64,000 bases of DNA, taken from the NCBI RefSeq assembly GCF_017299535.1, contig NZ_CP071238.1:3844001-3908000 (forward strand), in the 5' to 3' direction. This document shows positions 42,396 through 53,840 of this stretch, piece by piece. The position numbers and the translations under genes were made by a program. Every line of letters begins with the position of its first letter. The stretch's first letter is position 1. The notes under the pieces are model-generated. The model worked only from the letters and a program-made list of their open reading frames with translations, made no database searches and was not told where the DNA came from. Source of the DNA: Serratia marcescens subsp. marcescens ATCC 13880 (lineage in GTDB: Bacteria; Pseudomonadota; Gammaproteobacteria; Enterobacterales; Enterobacteriaceae).

Positions 42396-45300
42396 TTAAC
42401 CCAGTTGCTTACGGGCGTTGCGGAACATGCGCATCCACGGGCTGTCCTCGCCCCACTCTTCCGGGTGCCAGGAGTTGCTGACGGTGCGGAACACGCGTTC
42501 CGGGTGCGGCATCATCACCGTGGCGCGCCCGTTGGCGCTGGTCACGGCGGTAATGCCGTTCGGCGAACCGTTCGGGTTAGCCGGGTAAGCCTCCGTGACC
42601 TGACCGGCGTTATTGACGAAACGCAGCGCCACCAGGCCATGGCTTTCCAGCGCCGCCAGATGCGCCGCATCGCGCACTTCGACGTGCCCTTCACCGTGGG
42701 AAACGGCGATCGGCATGCGCGAACCGGTCATACCTTGCATGAACAACGACGGGCTGGCCGCCACTTCCACCAGGCTGAAGCGCGCCTCGAAGCGATCCGA
42801 CAGGTTACGCACGAAGCGCGGCCAGTGTTCGGCGCCCGGGATCAGCTCGCGCAGGTTGGACATCATCTGGCAGCCGTTGCATACGCCCAGCGCCAGCGTC
42901 TGCGGACGGTGGAAGAACGCCTCGAACTCGTCACGCACCCGCTCGTTGAACAGGATAGACTTCGCCCAGCCTTCGCCGGCGCCCAGTACGTCGCCGTAGG
43001 AGAAGCCGCCGCAGGCCACCAGCGTGTGGAAGTCCTGCAGATCGCGGCGCCCTGCCAGCAGATCGCTCATGTGCACGTCCACCGCGTCAAAGCCGGCGCG
43101 GTGGAACGCCGCCGCCATTTCAACGTGGGAGTTCACCCCCTGCTCGCGCAGCACCGCCACTTTCGGGCGAGCGCCCTTGGCGATGTACGGCGCGGCGATG
43201 TCTTCCTGCGGCGCAAAGGTCAGTTTCACGTTCAGGCCGGGATCTTGTTCATCCTGCTTGGCCTGATGTTCCTGATCGGCGCACGCCGGGTTGTCGCGCA
43301 GACGCTGCATCTGCCAGGTGGTTTCCGCCCACCAGGTGCGCAGCGTATTGCGGCTTTCGCTGTACAGCGCCTTGCCATGTTGGTTGATGACGAAACGATC
43401 GCCGGCCTGCGCGCTGCCGATGTGATGCACGTTGTCGGTCAGCCCGTGCTGCGCGAACGCCCGCTTCACGTCGTCAAGACGTTCGGCGCTCACCTGGATC
43501 ACTGCGCCCAACTCTTCGTTGAACAGCACCGCCAGCGCATCGTCACCGAGGCCATCGAGGTTAACCTCTACGCCGCAGTGACCGGCGAAGGCCATTTCCG
43601 CCAGCGTCACCAGCAGGCCGCCGTCGGCGCGATCGTGGTAAGCCAGCAGCGCGCGATCGGCCACCAACTGCTGCATGGCGTTGAAGAAGCCCGCCAGCTG
43701 CGCGACGTTGCGCACGTCGGCCGGTTTGTCGCCCAGTTGGCGATAAACCTGCGCCAGCGCGGTGGCGCCCAGCGCGTTATGCCCGTTGCCCAGGTCGATC
43801 AACAGCAGCGCGCTGTCGCCCTTATCGGTGCGCAATTGCGGCGTCACGGTATGGCGCACGTCTTCCACACGGGCGAAGGCGGTGATGACCAGCGACAGCG
43901 GCGAGGTCATTTCACGCTGTTCATTGCCTTCCTGCCAGCGGGTTTTCATCGACATGGAGTCTTTACCCACCGGAATGGTGATGCCCAGCGCCGGGCACAG
44001 TTCTTCACCCACCGCTTTTACCGCCTCGTACAGGCCGGCGTCTTCACCCGGGTGGCCGGCGGCGGCCATCCAGTTGGCGGACAGCTTCACGCGCTTCAGG
44101 CTGCCGATTTCCGTAGCGGCCAGGTTGGTCAGCGCTTCCCCGACCGCCAGGCGGCCGGAAGCGGCGAAGTCCAGCAGCGCCACTGGCGCGCGTTCGCCGA
44201 GCGACATCGCCTCGCCGTAATAACTGTCCAGGCTGGCGGTGGTGACCGCGCAGTCGGCCACCGGGATCTGCCACGGGCCGACCATTTGGTCGCGCGCCAC
44301 CATGCCGGTGACGGTGCGGTCGCCGATGGTGATCAGGAAGGTTTTCTCCGCGACGGCCGGCAGATGCAGCACGCGCTTCACCGCGTCGGCCAGCGTGATA
44401 TTCTCACGCTGCACCGCCTGGCCCTGCGCCTGCAGACGGGTCACGTCGCGGGTCATCTTCGGCGTCTTGCCGAGCAGCACGTCCAGCGGCATGTCGATCG
44501 GTTGGTTGTCGAAGTGGCGGTCGTTCAGCGTCAGGTGCTGTTCTTCGGTCGCTTCGCCGATCACCGCGTAAGGCGCGCGCTCGCGGCGGCAGATCTCATC
44601 GAACTGCGCCATCTGCGCCGGGGCGATCGCCATCACGTAACGTTCCTGCGATTCGTTGCACCACACTTCCAGCGGGCTCATGCCCGGCTCGTCGTTGAGG
44701 ATATCGCGCAGCTCGAAGCGGCCGCCGCGGCCGCCGTCGCTCACCAGCTCCGGCATGGCGTTGGACAGGCCGCCGGCGCCGACGTCATGGATAAACAGGA
44801 TCGGGTTCTGGTCGCCCAGCTGCCAGCAGCGGTCGATCACTTCCTGACAGCGGCGTTCCATTTCCGGGTTGTCGCGCTGCACCGACGCGAAATCCAGATC
44901 GGCATCGGACTGGCCTGACGCCATCGATGACGCCGCGCCGCCGCCCAGGCCGATATTCATCGCCGGGCCGCCCAGCACTACCAGCTTGGCGCCGACGGTG
45001 ATTTCCCCTTTCTGGACGTGATCGGCGCGGATGTTGCCGATGCCGCCCGCCAGCATGATCGGTTTGTGGTAGCCGCGCAGCTCGACGCCGTTATGGCTGT
45101 TGACGCGCTCTTCATAGGTGCGGAAGTAGCCCAGCAGCGCCGGACGGCCGAATTCGTTGTTGAACGCCGCGCCGCCCAGCGGGCCTTCGGTCATGATATC
45201 CAGCGCGGTGACGATGCGTTCCGGTTTGCCGAAGTCCTGCTCCCACGGCTGTTCAAAGCCGGGAATGCGCAGGTTGGATACTGAGAAGCCCACCAGGCCC

Positions 45301-46286
45301 GCCTTCGGCTTGGCGCCGCGGCCGGTAGCCCCCTCGTCGCGGATCTCGCCGCCGGAGCCGGTCGCGGCGCCCGGCCACGGCGAGATCGCCGTCGGGTGGT
45401 TGTGAGTTTCCACCTTCATCAGGATGTGCGCGTCTTCCTGATGGTAATCGTACGTGCCGTTGTCCGGCGCGGCGAAGAAGCGGCCGACCTGCGAACCTTC
45501 CATCACGGCGGCGTTATCTTTATACGCCGACAGCACGTAGTCCGGCGTCTGCTCATAGGTGTTCTTGATCATTTTGAACAGCGATTTAGGCTGCTGTTCG
45601 CCGTCGATGATCCAGTCGGCGTTGAAAATCTTGTGGCGGCAATGCTCGGAGTTGGCCTGCGCGAACATATAGAGTTCGATATCCGTCGGGTTGCGCCCCA
45701 AACCGGTAAAGGCATTCAGCAGGTAGTCGATCTCGTCCTGCGCCAGCGCCAGGCCGAGCCGGACGTTGGCCTGCTCCAGCGCGGTGCGCCCTGCGCCCAG
45801 CACGTCGACCGACTGATACGGCGCCGGCTGATGGTGCGCGAACAGCTGTTCGGCCTGTTGCAGCTCGCTGAAGACGGTTTCCATCATGCGATCGTGCAAC
45901 AGCGCGGCGAGTTGGCGCCACTGGGTTTCCGTCAGCTCGGGCGCCTTGACGTAGAACGCCAGGCCGCGCTCCAACCGCAGCACCTGCTGCAAACCGCAGT
46001 TGTGGGCGATGTCGGTGGCTTTGGAAGACCAGGGAGAAATGGTGCCCGGGCGCGGCGTAACCAGCAGCAGCCGGCCTTCGGGAGCGTGTTCGGCGAGAGA
46101 AGGACCGTACTTGAGCAGACGCTGAAGCTTGGCGTGTTCTTCGGCACTTAGCGGTGCGCTGACATCGGCAAAGTGGACGTACTCGGCGTAGATATCACTG
46201 ACGGGCAGGTGAGCGTCCTGGCAGCGGGACAGCAGTTTGGTAATGCGAAAAGCCGATAAAGCGGGCGAACCACGCAGAATTTCCAT
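42396..46286 (-). CDS. purL: Phosphoribosylformylglycinamidine synthase (FGAM synthase)
   Basis: 1296 residues from [18 protein letters not shown] at 46286, the E. coli-type start; the open frame continues 51 codons further up but that part is not conserved. PurL makes FGAM from FGAR, glutamine and ATP in purine synthesis. It has an N-terminal PurS-like domain, ATPase domains (for example [19 protein letters not shown]), and a C-terminal glutaminase domain with the catalytic Cys in [15 protein letters not shown] and the triad end PHPERVFR. A PurR box lies 96 bases upstream. Confidence 0.97.
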   Translation of the reverse strand: MEILRGSPALSAFRITKLLSRCQDAHLPVSDIYAEYVHFADVSAPLSAEEHAKLQRLLKYGPSLAEHAPEGRLLLVTPRPGTISPWSSKATDIAHNCGLQQVLRLERGLAFYVKAPELTETQWRQLAALLHDRMMETVFSELQQAEQLFAHHQPAPYQSVDVLGAGRTALEQANVRLGLALAQDEIDYLLNAFTGLGRNPTDIELYMFAQANSEHCRHKIFNADWIIDGEQQPKSLFKMIKNTYEQTPDYVLSAYKDNAAVMEGSQVGRFFAAPDNGTYDYHQEDAHILMKVETHNHPTAISPWPGAATGSGGEIRDEGATGRGAKPKAGLVGFSVSNLRIPGFEQPWEQDFGKPERIVTALDIMTEGPLGGAAFNNEFGRPALLGYFRTYEERVNSHNGVELRGYHKPIMLAGGIGNIRADHVQKGEITVGAKLVVLGGPAMNIGLGGGAASSMASGQSDADLDFASVQRDNPEMERRCQEVIDRCWQLGDQNPILFIHDVGAGGLSNAMPELVSDGGRGGRFELRDILNDEPGMSPLEVWCNESQERYVMAIAPAQMAQFDEICRRERAPYAVIGEATEEQHLTLNDRHFDNQPIDMPLDVLLGKTPKMTRDVTRLQAQGQAVQRENITLADAVKRVLHLPAVAEKTFLITIGDRTVTGMVARDQMVGPWQIPVADCAVTTASLDSYYGEAMSLGERAPVALLDFAASGRLAVGEALTNLAATEIGSLKRVKLSANWMAAAGHPGEDAGLYEAVKAVGEELCPALGITIPVGKDSMSMKTRWQEGNEQREMTSPLSLVITAFARVEDVRHTVTPQLRTDKGDSALLLIDLGNGHNALGATALAQVYRQLGDKPADVRNVAQLAGFFNAMQQLVADRALLAYHDRADGGLLVTLAEMAFAGHCGVEVNLDGLGDDALAVLFNEELGAVIQVSAERLDDVKRAFAQHGLTDNVHHIGSAQAGDRFVINQHGKALYSESRNTLRTWWAETTWQMQRLRDNPACADQEHQAKQDEQDPGLNVKLTFAPQEDIAAPYIAKGARPKVAVLREQGVNSHVEMAAAFHRAGFDAVDVHMSDLLAGRRDLQDFHTLVACGGFSYGDVLGAGEGWAKSILFNERVRDEFEAFFHRPQTLALGVCNGCQMMSNLRELIPGAEHWPRFVRNLSDRFEARFSLVEVAASPSLFMQGMTGSRMPIAVSHGEGHVEVRDAAHLAALESHGLVALRFVNNAGQVTEAYPANPNGSPNGITAVTSANGRATVMMPHPERVFRTVSNSWHPEEWGEDSPWMRMFRNARKQLG

Positions 46287-46381
46287 AATCAAAGTTCTCT
46301 CGTCTTCGAAGCGACGGATAAGACGCTTCATTGGGCGCAACAGGGGAAAACGCGCGTCATTATAGAGAATCCTCGCCGCCG

Positions 46382-46397
46382 ACGAAACCGTTTGCGT
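46382..46397 (-). promoter_or_regulatory. PurR operator of purL
   Basis: Minus strand ACGCAAACGGTTTCGT agrees with the PurR consensus ACGCAAACGTTTnCnT apart from one central base. It lies 96-111 bases upstream of the purL start. Confidence 0.85.
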
Positions 46398-46507
46398 AGG
46401 GATTATTGATAAAAGCATGCCGCACCGTCGAATTGTCATAACGTGTCAATAAAGTTGCACACTGGCGTTTTGTTGCGCAAAATGCCCCCCGCACTGGTGA
46501 TTTAACC

Positions 46508-48025
46508 ATGAGAAAAGTCGCGGTTGTCGTCGCCGGTGCACCTGTGCCACCACTGGATAACTATTTGAAACGTCTTAAAATAAACTACATTCTCATCGGC
46601 GTTGTCACCCTGCTTCTGGCTCTCGCGCTGTGGCCCAATATCACCTGGCGCAGCGGCCAGGGCGGGCAACTCCAGGAGATCATTTCCCGCGGCGAGTTGC
46701 GCATCAGCACGCTGAACTCCCCGCTGACCTATTTCAACACCAAGCAAGGGCCAGGTGGGCTCGACTACGAACTGGCCAAGCGCTTCGCCAACTACCTCGG
46801 GGTGAAGCTGGTGGTGATCCCCCATCAGAACATCAATGACCTGTTCGACGATCTGGACGACGACGACGCCGACCTGCTGGCGGCGGGCCTGATCTACAAC
46901 CAGGAACGCCTCAGCCGTGCGCGCACCGGCCCGGCCTACTACTCTGTTTCCCAACAGCTGGTGTACCGGCTGGGGACCCCGCGGCCGAAAAGCTTCGCCG
47001 ACATCAAAGGCAAGCTGGCGGTCGCCTCCGGTTCCGCGCACGTCAGCACGCTAAAACAGCTCAAGCAGGATAAATACCCGGATCTCGCCTGGGAGTCCTC
47101 CAGCGATCTCACCTCCAAAGAGCTGCTGGAGCGGGTTGCCGACGGCAAGCTGGACTACACCCTCGGCGATTCGGTGACCATCGCGCTGCTGCAGCGCATC
47201 CATCCGCAGCTGGCGGTGGCGTTCGACGTCACCGACGAAGAGCCGGTCACCTGGTATCTGAAACGCGACGGCGACGACAGTCTGTACGCGGCGATGCTGG
47301 ATTTCTACAGCCAGATGGTGGACGACGGCACCCTGGCGCGGCTGGAAGAGAAGTACCTCGGCCACGTCGGCAGCTTCGACTATGTGGACACCAAAACCTT
47401 CCTGTCGGCCATCGACTCGGTGCTGCCCAACTTCCGCCCGCTGTTCGAGAAGCACGCCAACGAGATCGACTGGAAGCTGCTGGCGGCCATCGCCTATCAG
47501 GAATCGCACTGGAATCCGCAGGCCACCTCCCCCACCGGCGTGCGCGGCCTGATGATGCTGACCCGCGCCACCGCCGACGGCCTGGGGGTCAACGACCGCC
47601 TCGATCCGGAAGAGAGCATTCAGGGCGGCGCGCTCTACCTGCAGCGGCTGATGGCCAAGGTGCCGGACAGCGTGCCGGAAGACGAGCGCATCTGGTTCTC
47701 GCTGGCGGCCTACAACATGGGCTGGGGCCACATGCTGGACGCGCGCAAGCTGACCAAGACGCAAAAAGGCAACCCGGACAGCTGGGTCGACGTCAAACAG
47801 CGCCTGCCGATGCTCAGCCAAAAGCGCTACTACCCGCAGTTGACCTACGGCTATGCGCGCGGGCGTGAAGCCTACAACTATGTAGAAAATATCCGCCGCT
47901 ATCAGGTCAGCCTGGTGGGCTATCTGCAGGAAAAAGAGAGAAAGGCGGCGCAAGCGGCCGCCGAGCAGGAAGCGTTGGGAAAAGGCTATCCGACGGTGAT
48001 GCCGGAACTGGCGCTCAACTACTGA
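46508..48025 (+). CDS. mltF: Membrane-bound lytic murein transglycosylase F
   Basis: 505 residues from the ATG given. The E. coli N-terminus (MKKLKINYLF) aligns with codon 20, which is TTG (46565, [10 protein letters not shown]); the true start may be that TTG, giving 486 residues. After a membrane or signal segment come a solute-binding-protein-like domain and a C-terminal lytic transglycosylase domain with catalytic Glu in [20 protein letters not shown]. It cleaves peptidoglycan at the outer membrane inner face. It is divergent from purL. Confidence 0.93.
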   Translation: MRKVAVVVAGAPVPPLDNYLKRLKINYILIGVVTLLLALALWPNITWRSGQGGQLQEIISRGELRISTLNSPLTYFNTKQGPGGLDYELAKRFANYLGVKLVVIPHQNINDLFDDLDDDDADLLAAGLIYNQERLSRARTGPAYYSVSQQLVYRLGTPRPKSFADIKGKLAVASGSAHVSTLKQLKQDKYPDLAWESSSDLTSKELLERVADGKLDYTLGDSVTIALLQRIHPQLAVAFDVTDEEPVTWYLKRDGDDSLYAAMLDFYSQMVDDGTLARLEEKYLGHVGSFDYVDTKTFLSAIDSVLPNFRPLFEKHANEIDWKLLAAIAYQESHWNPQATSPTGVRGLMMLTRATADGLGVNDRLDPEESIQGGALYLQRLMAKVPDSVPEDERIWFSLAAYNMGWGHMLDARKLTKTQKGNPDSWVDVKQRLPMLSQKRYYPQLTYGYARGREAYNYVENIRRYQVSLVGYLQEKERKAAQAAAEQEALGKGYPTVMPELALNY

Positions 48026-48565
<540 letters not shown>

Positions 48566-48649
48566 TTATACACACTAGCCTCCCTTTGTCGTAGCCGCCC
48601 GCCAATGGCTATACTGGCCGAATCAGCATGTGATTCAGGGACAAGAAAC

Positions 48650-49702
48650 ATGAAACTCAGTAAAAAGAACGCCGTCGTGGTGCGCAAGGCGCTGGACGGC
48701 TGGGTTGGGGAAGGCGCCATGACGCCCGAACAACGGCAGCAGTTGCTGCTGCATGTGGACGTACAACCTTTCGATTGGCGGCGGCTGGCGCGCTATGCAT
48801 TTCTCGCCGCGCTGGCCTCGCTGCTGATCGCCGTCACCAGCCTGTTCGCCGACAGCGCACTGCTTGCATGGCTGAGCGAACTGTTCCGCTTCGACGCGCC
48901 GGTACGCATGGCGATCGCCGGGGTGTTGGCAGCGCTGGCCTACGTCTGGGCGCTGCGCCGCCGCCAACGGCACCCGGAAAAACGCTACGGCAACGAGGCG
49001 GCATTGTTTGTCGCCGTGTTGCTTACCGCCTGCGCCTTATGGCAGTTGGGGGTCTGGCTGGATAACGGCAGCGGCCGGATTTCCGTACTGCTGCTGGTCG
49101 CCGCGCTGCTGTACGGCGCGATCGGCTGGTTCAGCCGCTCCGGGCTGGTGTGGTGGTTCGCCCTGCTATCGCTCGGCAATGCCTTCGGCGCCGAGACCGG
49201 CTACCTGTCCGGCTGGGGCGCCTACTGGCTCGGCATGAGCTACCCGATCCGCTTTATCGCCTTCGGCGCGGTGCTGATCGCCTCCGCATTGCTGCTGCGG
49301 CCGCTATTGGCGCAACGCGGCCTGCAGCGGGTGTCGCTGGCGATGGGCCTGCTGTACCTGTTCATCGCGCTGTGGCTGCTGTCCATCTTCGGCAACTACG
49401 GCGATCTCGACAGCTGGTACCGCGCGCGCCAGATTGAGCTGTTCCACTGGAGCCTGCTGTTCGGGCTGGCCGCCCTCGCCGCCATCTGGCTGGGGTTGAA
49501 GCATGACGACGCCATGCTGCGCGGTTTCGGACTGACCTTCCTCGGCATCAACCTGTATACCCGCCTGTTCGAGTTTTTCTGGGACAGCATGCCGAAGGCG
49601 ATTTTCTTCGCGCTGCTCGGCCTGAGCCTGTGGGCGTTGGGGCATTATGCGGAGAAGATTTGGCAGCTCGGGCGCAAACCGCACGACGTAACCGACGACT
49701 GA
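48650..49702 (+). CDS. DUF2157-type inner membrane protein
   Basis: 350 residues from the ATG at 48650 (MKLSKKNAVVVRKALDGWVG). The first 45 residues form a soluble alpha-helical start (EGAMTPEQRQQLL) typical of DUF2157, followed by about ten hydrophobic segments. The function is not known. The open frame extends 165 codons upstream but that part overlaps tadA in antisense and is unlikely to be coding. A terminator follows 18 bases after the stop. Confidence 0.75.
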   Translation: MKLSKKNAVVVRKALDGWVGEGAMTPEQRQQLLLHVDVQPFDWRRLARYAFLAALASLLIAVTSLFADSALLAWLSELFRFDAPVRMAIAGVLAALAYVWALRRRQRHPEKRYGNEAALFVAVLLTACALWQLGVWLDNGSGRISVLLLVAALLYGAIGWFSRSGLVWWFALLSLGNAFGAETGYLSGWGAYWLGMSYPIRFIAFGAVLIASALLLRPLLAQRGLQRVSLAMGLLYLFIALWLLSIFGNYGDLDSWYRARQIELFHWSLLFGLAALAAIWLGLKHDDAMLRGFGLTFLGINLYTRLFEFFWDSMPKAIFFALLGLSLWALGHYAEKIWQLGRKPHDVTDD

Positions 49703-49720
49703 TCGCGGCAGCGATAACAG

Positions 49721-49746
49721 CAAAGGGCGGAATTCTCCGCCCTTTG
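49721..49746 (+). terminator. Terminator after the DUF2157 gene
   Basis: Perfect 11-bp inverted repeat CAAAGGGCGGA / TCCGCCCTTTG with a 4-base loop, then TTTATTCC. It stands between convergent genes. Confidence 0.75.
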
Positions 49747-49747
49747 T

Positions 49748-50404
49748 TTATTCCAGCTGCTGCAGCTCGCCCTGCTTGCTTACCCGCCAGCGGTGTTCGC
49801 AAAAAAACAGCAGCGGATTGTCCTGCTTGCTGTCGCTGTAACCGCTGTAAAGCTTCAGCGGCGCGCCGAGCCGCTGTTCCAGCTGCACCACTTTCTGCGC
49901 CCCCAGGCAGCGCAAGGTCAAGACCCAACCGCCGCAGCGTCGCGTGATGCGGCTGCCGATCAACCGCACCCGCGGCAGAAACGCCGAATCCCGATACACC
50001 TGCTCCACCAGTTGCTCCGGCGAGCCGGTAATCAGCCACACCTCGGCATCGTGTTCATCCAAATACTGCCTCAGCCGCATTTGCACCACCGGAAACGCGG
50101 TCACCTTCTGGCGGAAAGCCTCGATAAACTGCCGCTCCAGCGCCTTCAGCGTCGCTTCGGAGCGCCCGAAAGTGATCGCCCACAGCAGCAGGCTCATCGG
50201 CCAACGCGCGGCGCGCCCCAGCAGCAGCAGCGCCAACCCGATCGGCGGCAGCAGCGGTATCACCAGCAACAGGTTCAGCGGTAAGCAGCGCAGCAGAAAG
50301 CGCAAGAAACTGCCGAACATATCCTCCTGATGCAGGGTGCCGTCCAGATCAAAGAAGACCACGCGGCGCCCCTCTGCGGCCGGTTGTTGCTGCTTGTCGC
50401 TCAA
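49748..50404 (-). CDS. pgpC: Phosphatidylglycerophosphatase C (HAD phosphatase YfhB)
   Basis: 218 residues. HAD-family phosphatase that converts phosphatidylglycerol phosphate to phosphatidylglycerol. The nucleophile motif FFDLDGTLHQED is near residues 17-28, motif II is in WLITGSPEQ, and a hydrophobic stretch (about 38-65) suggests membrane association. The start is 3 bases after the murP stop, so it may be transcribed with murQP, an unusual partner. Confidence 0.88.
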   Translation of the reverse strand: MSDKQQQPAAEGRRVVFFDLDGTLHQEDMFGSFLRFLLRCLPLNLLLVIPLLPPIGLALLLLGRAARWPMSLLLWAITFGRSEATLKALERQFIEAFRQKVTAFPVVQMRLRQYLDEHDAEVWLITGSPEQLVEQVYRDSAFLPRVRLIGSRITRRCGGWVLTLRCLGAQKVVQLEQRLGAPLKLYSGYSDSKQDNPLLFFCEHRWRVSKQGELQQLE

Positions 50405-50407
50405 ACG

Positions 50408-51769
50408 CTACTCCTCGGGATCGTTGAACCCCATCATCCAGGTGAAGAGAAAACCGGCGATAATCGTAATCAGCATCCCCGCCAGATACAACATCACCTT
50501 ACCTGAGACGATGGTCAACGCCAAAGGCAGCCCCGAAATGCCGAAGGTAATCACCGTCGCCACTTTCCAGTAGCTGATTAGCGCGCCGCCTACCGCGCCG
50601 CCGAGGCAGGCGCCGATAAACGGCCGGCCCAGCGGCAGCGTCACCCCGAAGATCAGCGGCTCGCCGATGCCGAGAATGCCGACCGGCAACGCCCCTTTGA
50701 TCACCTGCTTCAGCCGCGCGTTGCGGGTTTTCAACAGCACCGCCAGCGCCGCCCCCACCTGCCCGACGCCGGCCATCGCCAGGATCGGCAGCAGCGGGTT
50801 GGAACCGTGCGCCTGCACCAGCTCGACGTGGATCGGCACCAGCCCCTGATGCAGGCCGGAGAGCACCAGCGGCAGGAACAGCCCCGAGAGCAGCGCCCCC
50901 ACCAGCAGCCCGCCCTTGTCGATCGCCAGATTGGCGCCGTGGGCGATGGCATCGGAAATAACCCCCCCGACCGGCTGCAGGATCAGGATCGCCAATGAGG
51001 CGGTGACCAGCGTGGTCAGCAGCGGGTTAAGGATCAGCTCGACCGACTCCGGCAACAGCGTGCGCAGGCGTTTCTCCACCCAGCACATCAACGCCACCAC
51101 CAGCAGCACGGCGATCACCCCGCCGCGCCCCGGCTGCAGCGCCTCCCCGAACAACGTGATCTGCGCCAGCGCCGGGCTGGAGAGAATGCCGGCCATCACG
51201 CCGCCCATCGCCTGCGAGCCGCCGAATACCCGCGCGGCGTTGACCCCGACCAGAATGTTCATGATGGCGAACACCGCGCTGCCGAAGATCGCCAGCAGCC
51301 CCAGCGCGTTCGGGTAGTCCACGGCCAGCTGACCGGCGATGTCGGGCCGTTTCAGCAGGTTGATGATGCCGGTGATCAGGCCCGAGGCGATAAACGCCGG
51401 GATCAGCGGAATAAAAACGTCGGCCAGCTTTTTCAGCGCGCCGCTCATCGGCGCAGCATATTTTTGCTTGGCCTGCGCCTTGGTGCGGGCGGCGTCACCG
51501 ACGGCGGGCTGCGCGCTGCCGCTCAACAGCCCGCGCATGGCGTCCACCACCTTGGCGGCGGCGCCCGGGCCGACGATAAACTGATGCTGCTCACCCTGTT
51601 TGATATAGCCTTTCACGCCGGGCAGCTGCTTGAGGGCGGCCAGGTCCAGACGCTGCTCGTCGCTGACCTCAACGCGCACCCGCGTCATGCAGTTCTCCAG
51701 TTTGAGGATATTGCCCTCGCCCCCCACGCCCGCCAGGATCTGTGTCGCCAATGCCGTTGTCTTGTCCAT
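50408..51769 (-). CDS. murP: PTS N-acetylmuramic acid transporter EIIBC
   Basis: 453 residues from MDKTTALATQILAGVGG at 51769; an ATG four codons upstream is possible. The IIB domain comes first with phosphorylated Cys27 (LENCMTRVRVEV), then the IIC domain with about ten membrane segments. It imports and phosphorylates MurNAc to MurNAc-6-phosphate, the substrate of MurQ, 18 bases upstream. No IIA domain is present; the family uses Crr. Confidence 0.92.
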   Translation of the reverse strand: MDKTTALATQILAGVGGEGNILKLENCMTRVRVEVSDEQRLDLAALKQLPGVKGYIKQGEQHQFIVGPGAAAKVVDAMRGLLSGSAQPAVGDAARTKAQAKQKYAAPMSGALKKLADVFIPLIPAFIASGLITGIINLLKRPDIAGQLAVDYPNALGLLAIFGSAVFAIMNILVGVNAARVFGGSQAMGGVMAGILSSPALAQITLFGEALQPGRGGVIAVLLVVALMCWVEKRLRTLLPESVELILNPLLTTLVTASLAILILQPVGGVISDAIAHGANLAIDKGGLLVGALLSGLFLPLVLSGLHQGLVPIHVELVQAHGSNPLLPILAMAGVGQVGAALAVLLKTRNARLKQVIKGALPVGILGIGEPLIFGVTLPLGRPFIGACLGGAVGGALISYWKVATVITFGISGLPLALTIVSGKVMLYLAGMLITIIAGFLFTWMMGFNDPEE

Positions 51770-51787
51770 CGCCGCCCCCACCGTGAA

Positions 51788-52681
51788 TTAACGCGCCAGC
51801 GCCGCGCGCAGGTAGCCATCGTGCCGCTGCAGCCGCTGCTGCGCCTCTTCGGCGCTGACGCCGGCCAAAAGCATCAGGATCGCCGGTTTAACCTCAAAGC
51901 CGGTCTGCGCCAGCGCCGCTTCCGCCTGAGCGCGTTCGGCGCCGGTGGCCTCAACCACGATGCGGCAGGCGCGATCCACCAGTTTGACGTTGGTGGCCTT
52001 CACGTCCACCATCAGGTTCTGGTAAACCTTGCCCAGTTTGACCATCGCGCCGGTCGACAGCATGTTGAGCACCAGTTTCTGCGCAGTGCCGGATTTCAGG
52101 CGCGTCGAACCGGTCAGCGCCTCCGGCCCTACCACCGGCGAAATCGCCACCTGCGCTTCGTGCGCAATCGGCGAATCCGGGTTGCAGGAGATGGCCGCCG
52201 TCGGGCAGCCCAGTCCGCGCGCATAGCGCAGTGCGCCGATCACGTAGGGCGTGCGCCCCGAGGCCGCCAGCCCCACCACCATATCGATGGCGCTGAGGTT
52301 CAGCGCCCGGAGATCGGCTTCGCCCAGGGTCTCGTCATCTTCCGCCCCCTCCACCGCTTTGAGCAGCGCGCCCGGCCCGCCGGCGATCAGCCCCACCACC
52401 ACGCCGTGCGGCACGCCGAAGGTCGGCGGGCACTCGGAGGCATCCAATACCCCCAGGCGGCCGCTGGTGCCGGCGCCCAAATAAATCAACCGGCCGCCGG
52501 CCTTCAACGCCGCCGCGGCCAAATCGACCGCCTGCGCAATCGCCGGCAGCACCTGTTCAATCGCCTCCGGCACCTTGCGATCTTCCTGGTTAAAGCAACG
52601 GACCATGTCCAGCGTCGACATTTCATCCAGCCCCATGGTGGCCGGGTTGCGGGTTTCCGATACCAGTGCGCCTAAGTTCAT
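51788..52681 (-). CDS. murQ: N-acetylmuramic acid 6-phosphate etherase
   Basis: 297 residues. Cleaves the lactyl ether of MurNAc-6-P to give GlcNAc-6-P and D-lactate in peptidoglycan recycling. SIS domain with the sugar-phosphate loop [19 protein letters not shown]. Start [20 protein letters not shown] fits the family. It is divergent from murR and starts the murQ-murP unit. Confidence 0.94.
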   Translation of the reverse strand: MNLGALVSETRNPATMGLDEMSTLDMVRCFNQEDRKVPEAIEQVLPAIAQAVDLAAAALKAGGRLIYLGAGTSGRLGVLDASECPPTFGVPHGVVVGLIAGGPGALLKAVEGAEDDETLGEADLRALNLSAIDMVVGLAASGRTPYVIGALRYARGLGCPTAAISCNPDSPIAHEAQVAISPVVGPEALTGSTRLKSGTAQKLVLNMLSTGAMVKLGKVYQNLMVDVKATNVKLVDRACRIVVEATGAERAQAEAALAQTGFEVKPAILMLLAGVSAEEAQQRLQRHDGYLRAALAR

Positions 52682-52692
52682 CTGTTCACCTT

Positions 52693-52707
52693 TGAATTTT
52701 TAATTCA
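52693..52707. promoter_or_regulatory. Inverted repeat 1, candidate MurR operator
   Basis: TGAATT-TTT-AATTCA, a perfect 6-bp repeat with a 3-base spacer in the murQ/murR intergenic region. Confidence 0.5.
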
Positions 52708-52724
52708 CAAAACTTAATCAATAT

Positions 52725-52741
52725 TTGAATATTTTATTCAA
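52725..52741. promoter_or_regulatory. Inverted repeat 2, candidate MurR operator
   Basis: TTGAATA-TTT-TATTCAA, a perfect 7-bp repeat with the same spacer. Its centre is 33 bases from repeat 1, about three helical turns, so both lie on the same face of the DNA. Confidence 0.55.
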
Positions 52742-52848
52742 CAAAGCGAGCGCTATTTGCTATTTTAACGGTGAGCTCACAAAAATTTTCACCGCGCGTT
52801 TTCGCCCTCTGCATGGCAAAATGGCCGCTGGTTTCCAGGGAAAGAACA

Positions 52849-53697
52849 ATGAGTACCCTTCTGCGCATTCGCCAGATGTATCCGACACTGGCGCAAAACG
52901 ACCGCAAGCTGGCGGACTTTCTGCTGAATAACGCCGAGCAGGCGCGCCATCTCAGCTCGCAAAAGCTGGCCCAGTTGGCCGGCATCAGCCAGTCGAGCGT
53001 GGTGAAGTTCGCCCAAAAACTGGGCTATAAAGGTTTCCCGGCGCTGAAGCTGGCGCTGAGCGAGACGCTGGCTCAGCCACAGGTTGAACCGGTAGTGACC
53101 GTTCACAACCACATCCTCAGCAGCGACACGCTGAAAACCGTCGGTGAAAAGCTGCTGGCGGAAAAGCAGGCGGCGCTGCGCGCGACGCTGGACATCAACA
53201 GCGAAGAACGGCTGCATCAGGCGCTGGACATGCTGCGCCAGGCGCGCCGGGTGATGCTGATCGGCATCGGCGCCTCCGGGCTGGTGGCCAAGGATTTTTC
53301 CTTCAAGCTGCTGAAAATCGGCGTGATGGCGGTGGCCGAAGCGGACATGCACGTCCAGTTGGCGGCGGTGCAGGCGCTGGACAAGCGCGATCTGCTGCTG
53401 GCTATCTCCTTCAGCGGCGAACGGCGTGAAATCAATCTGGCGGCGGAAGAGGCGCGCCAGGCCGGCGCCAGGGTGCTGGCGCTGACCAGCTTCTCGCCCA
53501 ATGGTCTGCAGCAGCGCGCGGACCACTGCCTCTATACCATCGCCGAAGAGCCCCATACCCGCAGCGCGGCCATCTCCTCCAGCACGGCCCAGTTCGCCCT
53601 CACCGACCTGTTGTTTATGGCCCTGATCCAGCACGATCTCGATCATGCCCGCGATCGCATCAAGCACAGCGAACAGTTAATGAAAAAGTTGGTTTGA
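52849..53697 (+). CDS. murR: MurR-type RpiR-family regulator of murQP
   Basis: 282 residues from MSTLLRIRQMYPTLAQND at 52849, preceded by AGGGAAAG. The open frame begins 26 codons earlier but without a ribosome site. An N-terminal RpiR helix-turn-helix (SQKLAQLAGISQSSVVKFAQ) is joined to a SIS sugar-phosphate domain (MLIGIGASGLVAKDFSFKL). It is divergent from murQ and, by analogy with E. coli, represses murQP until MurNAc-6-P binds. Confidence 0.9.
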   Translation: MSTLLRIRQMYPTLAQNDRKLADFLLNNAEQARHLSSQKLAQLAGISQSSVVKFAQKLGYKGFPALKLALSETLAQPQVEPVVTVHNHILSSDTLKTVGEKLLAEKQAALRATLDINSEERLHQALDMLRQARRVMLIGIGASGLVAKDFSFKLLKIGVMAVAEADMHVQLAAVQALDKRDLLLAISFSGERREINLAAEEARQAGARVLALTSFSPNGLQQRADHCLYTIAEEPHTRSAAISSSTAQFALTDLLFMALIQHDLDHARDRIKHSEQLMKKLV

Positions 53698-53706
53698 CGC
53701 GTATAA

Positions 53707-53729
53707 TGGCGGCCGATAAAACGCCGCCA
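53707..53729 (+). terminator. Hairpin after murR
   Basis: TGGCGGC / GCCGCCA stem with a 9-base loop, followed by GTTCAATTATTTC. It is 10 bases after the murR stop; the T-run is weak. Confidence 0.4.
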
Positions 53730-53840
53730 GTTCAATTATTTCCCTTCTCTGCATTCGAAAAATAATGTGCGGGCGGTGACCTGCTCAATTATCGATCAAT
53801 AATTGGGCGTGCATGGACAGCATTATTTAACGATACCATT

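Noticed and set aside
42363..44918. 851-codon open frame on the plus strand opposite purL
   Set aside because: Antisense to a strongly conserved gene; composition (Arg, His, Ala, Gln-rich) is what GC-rich antisense frames give; no domain recognised.
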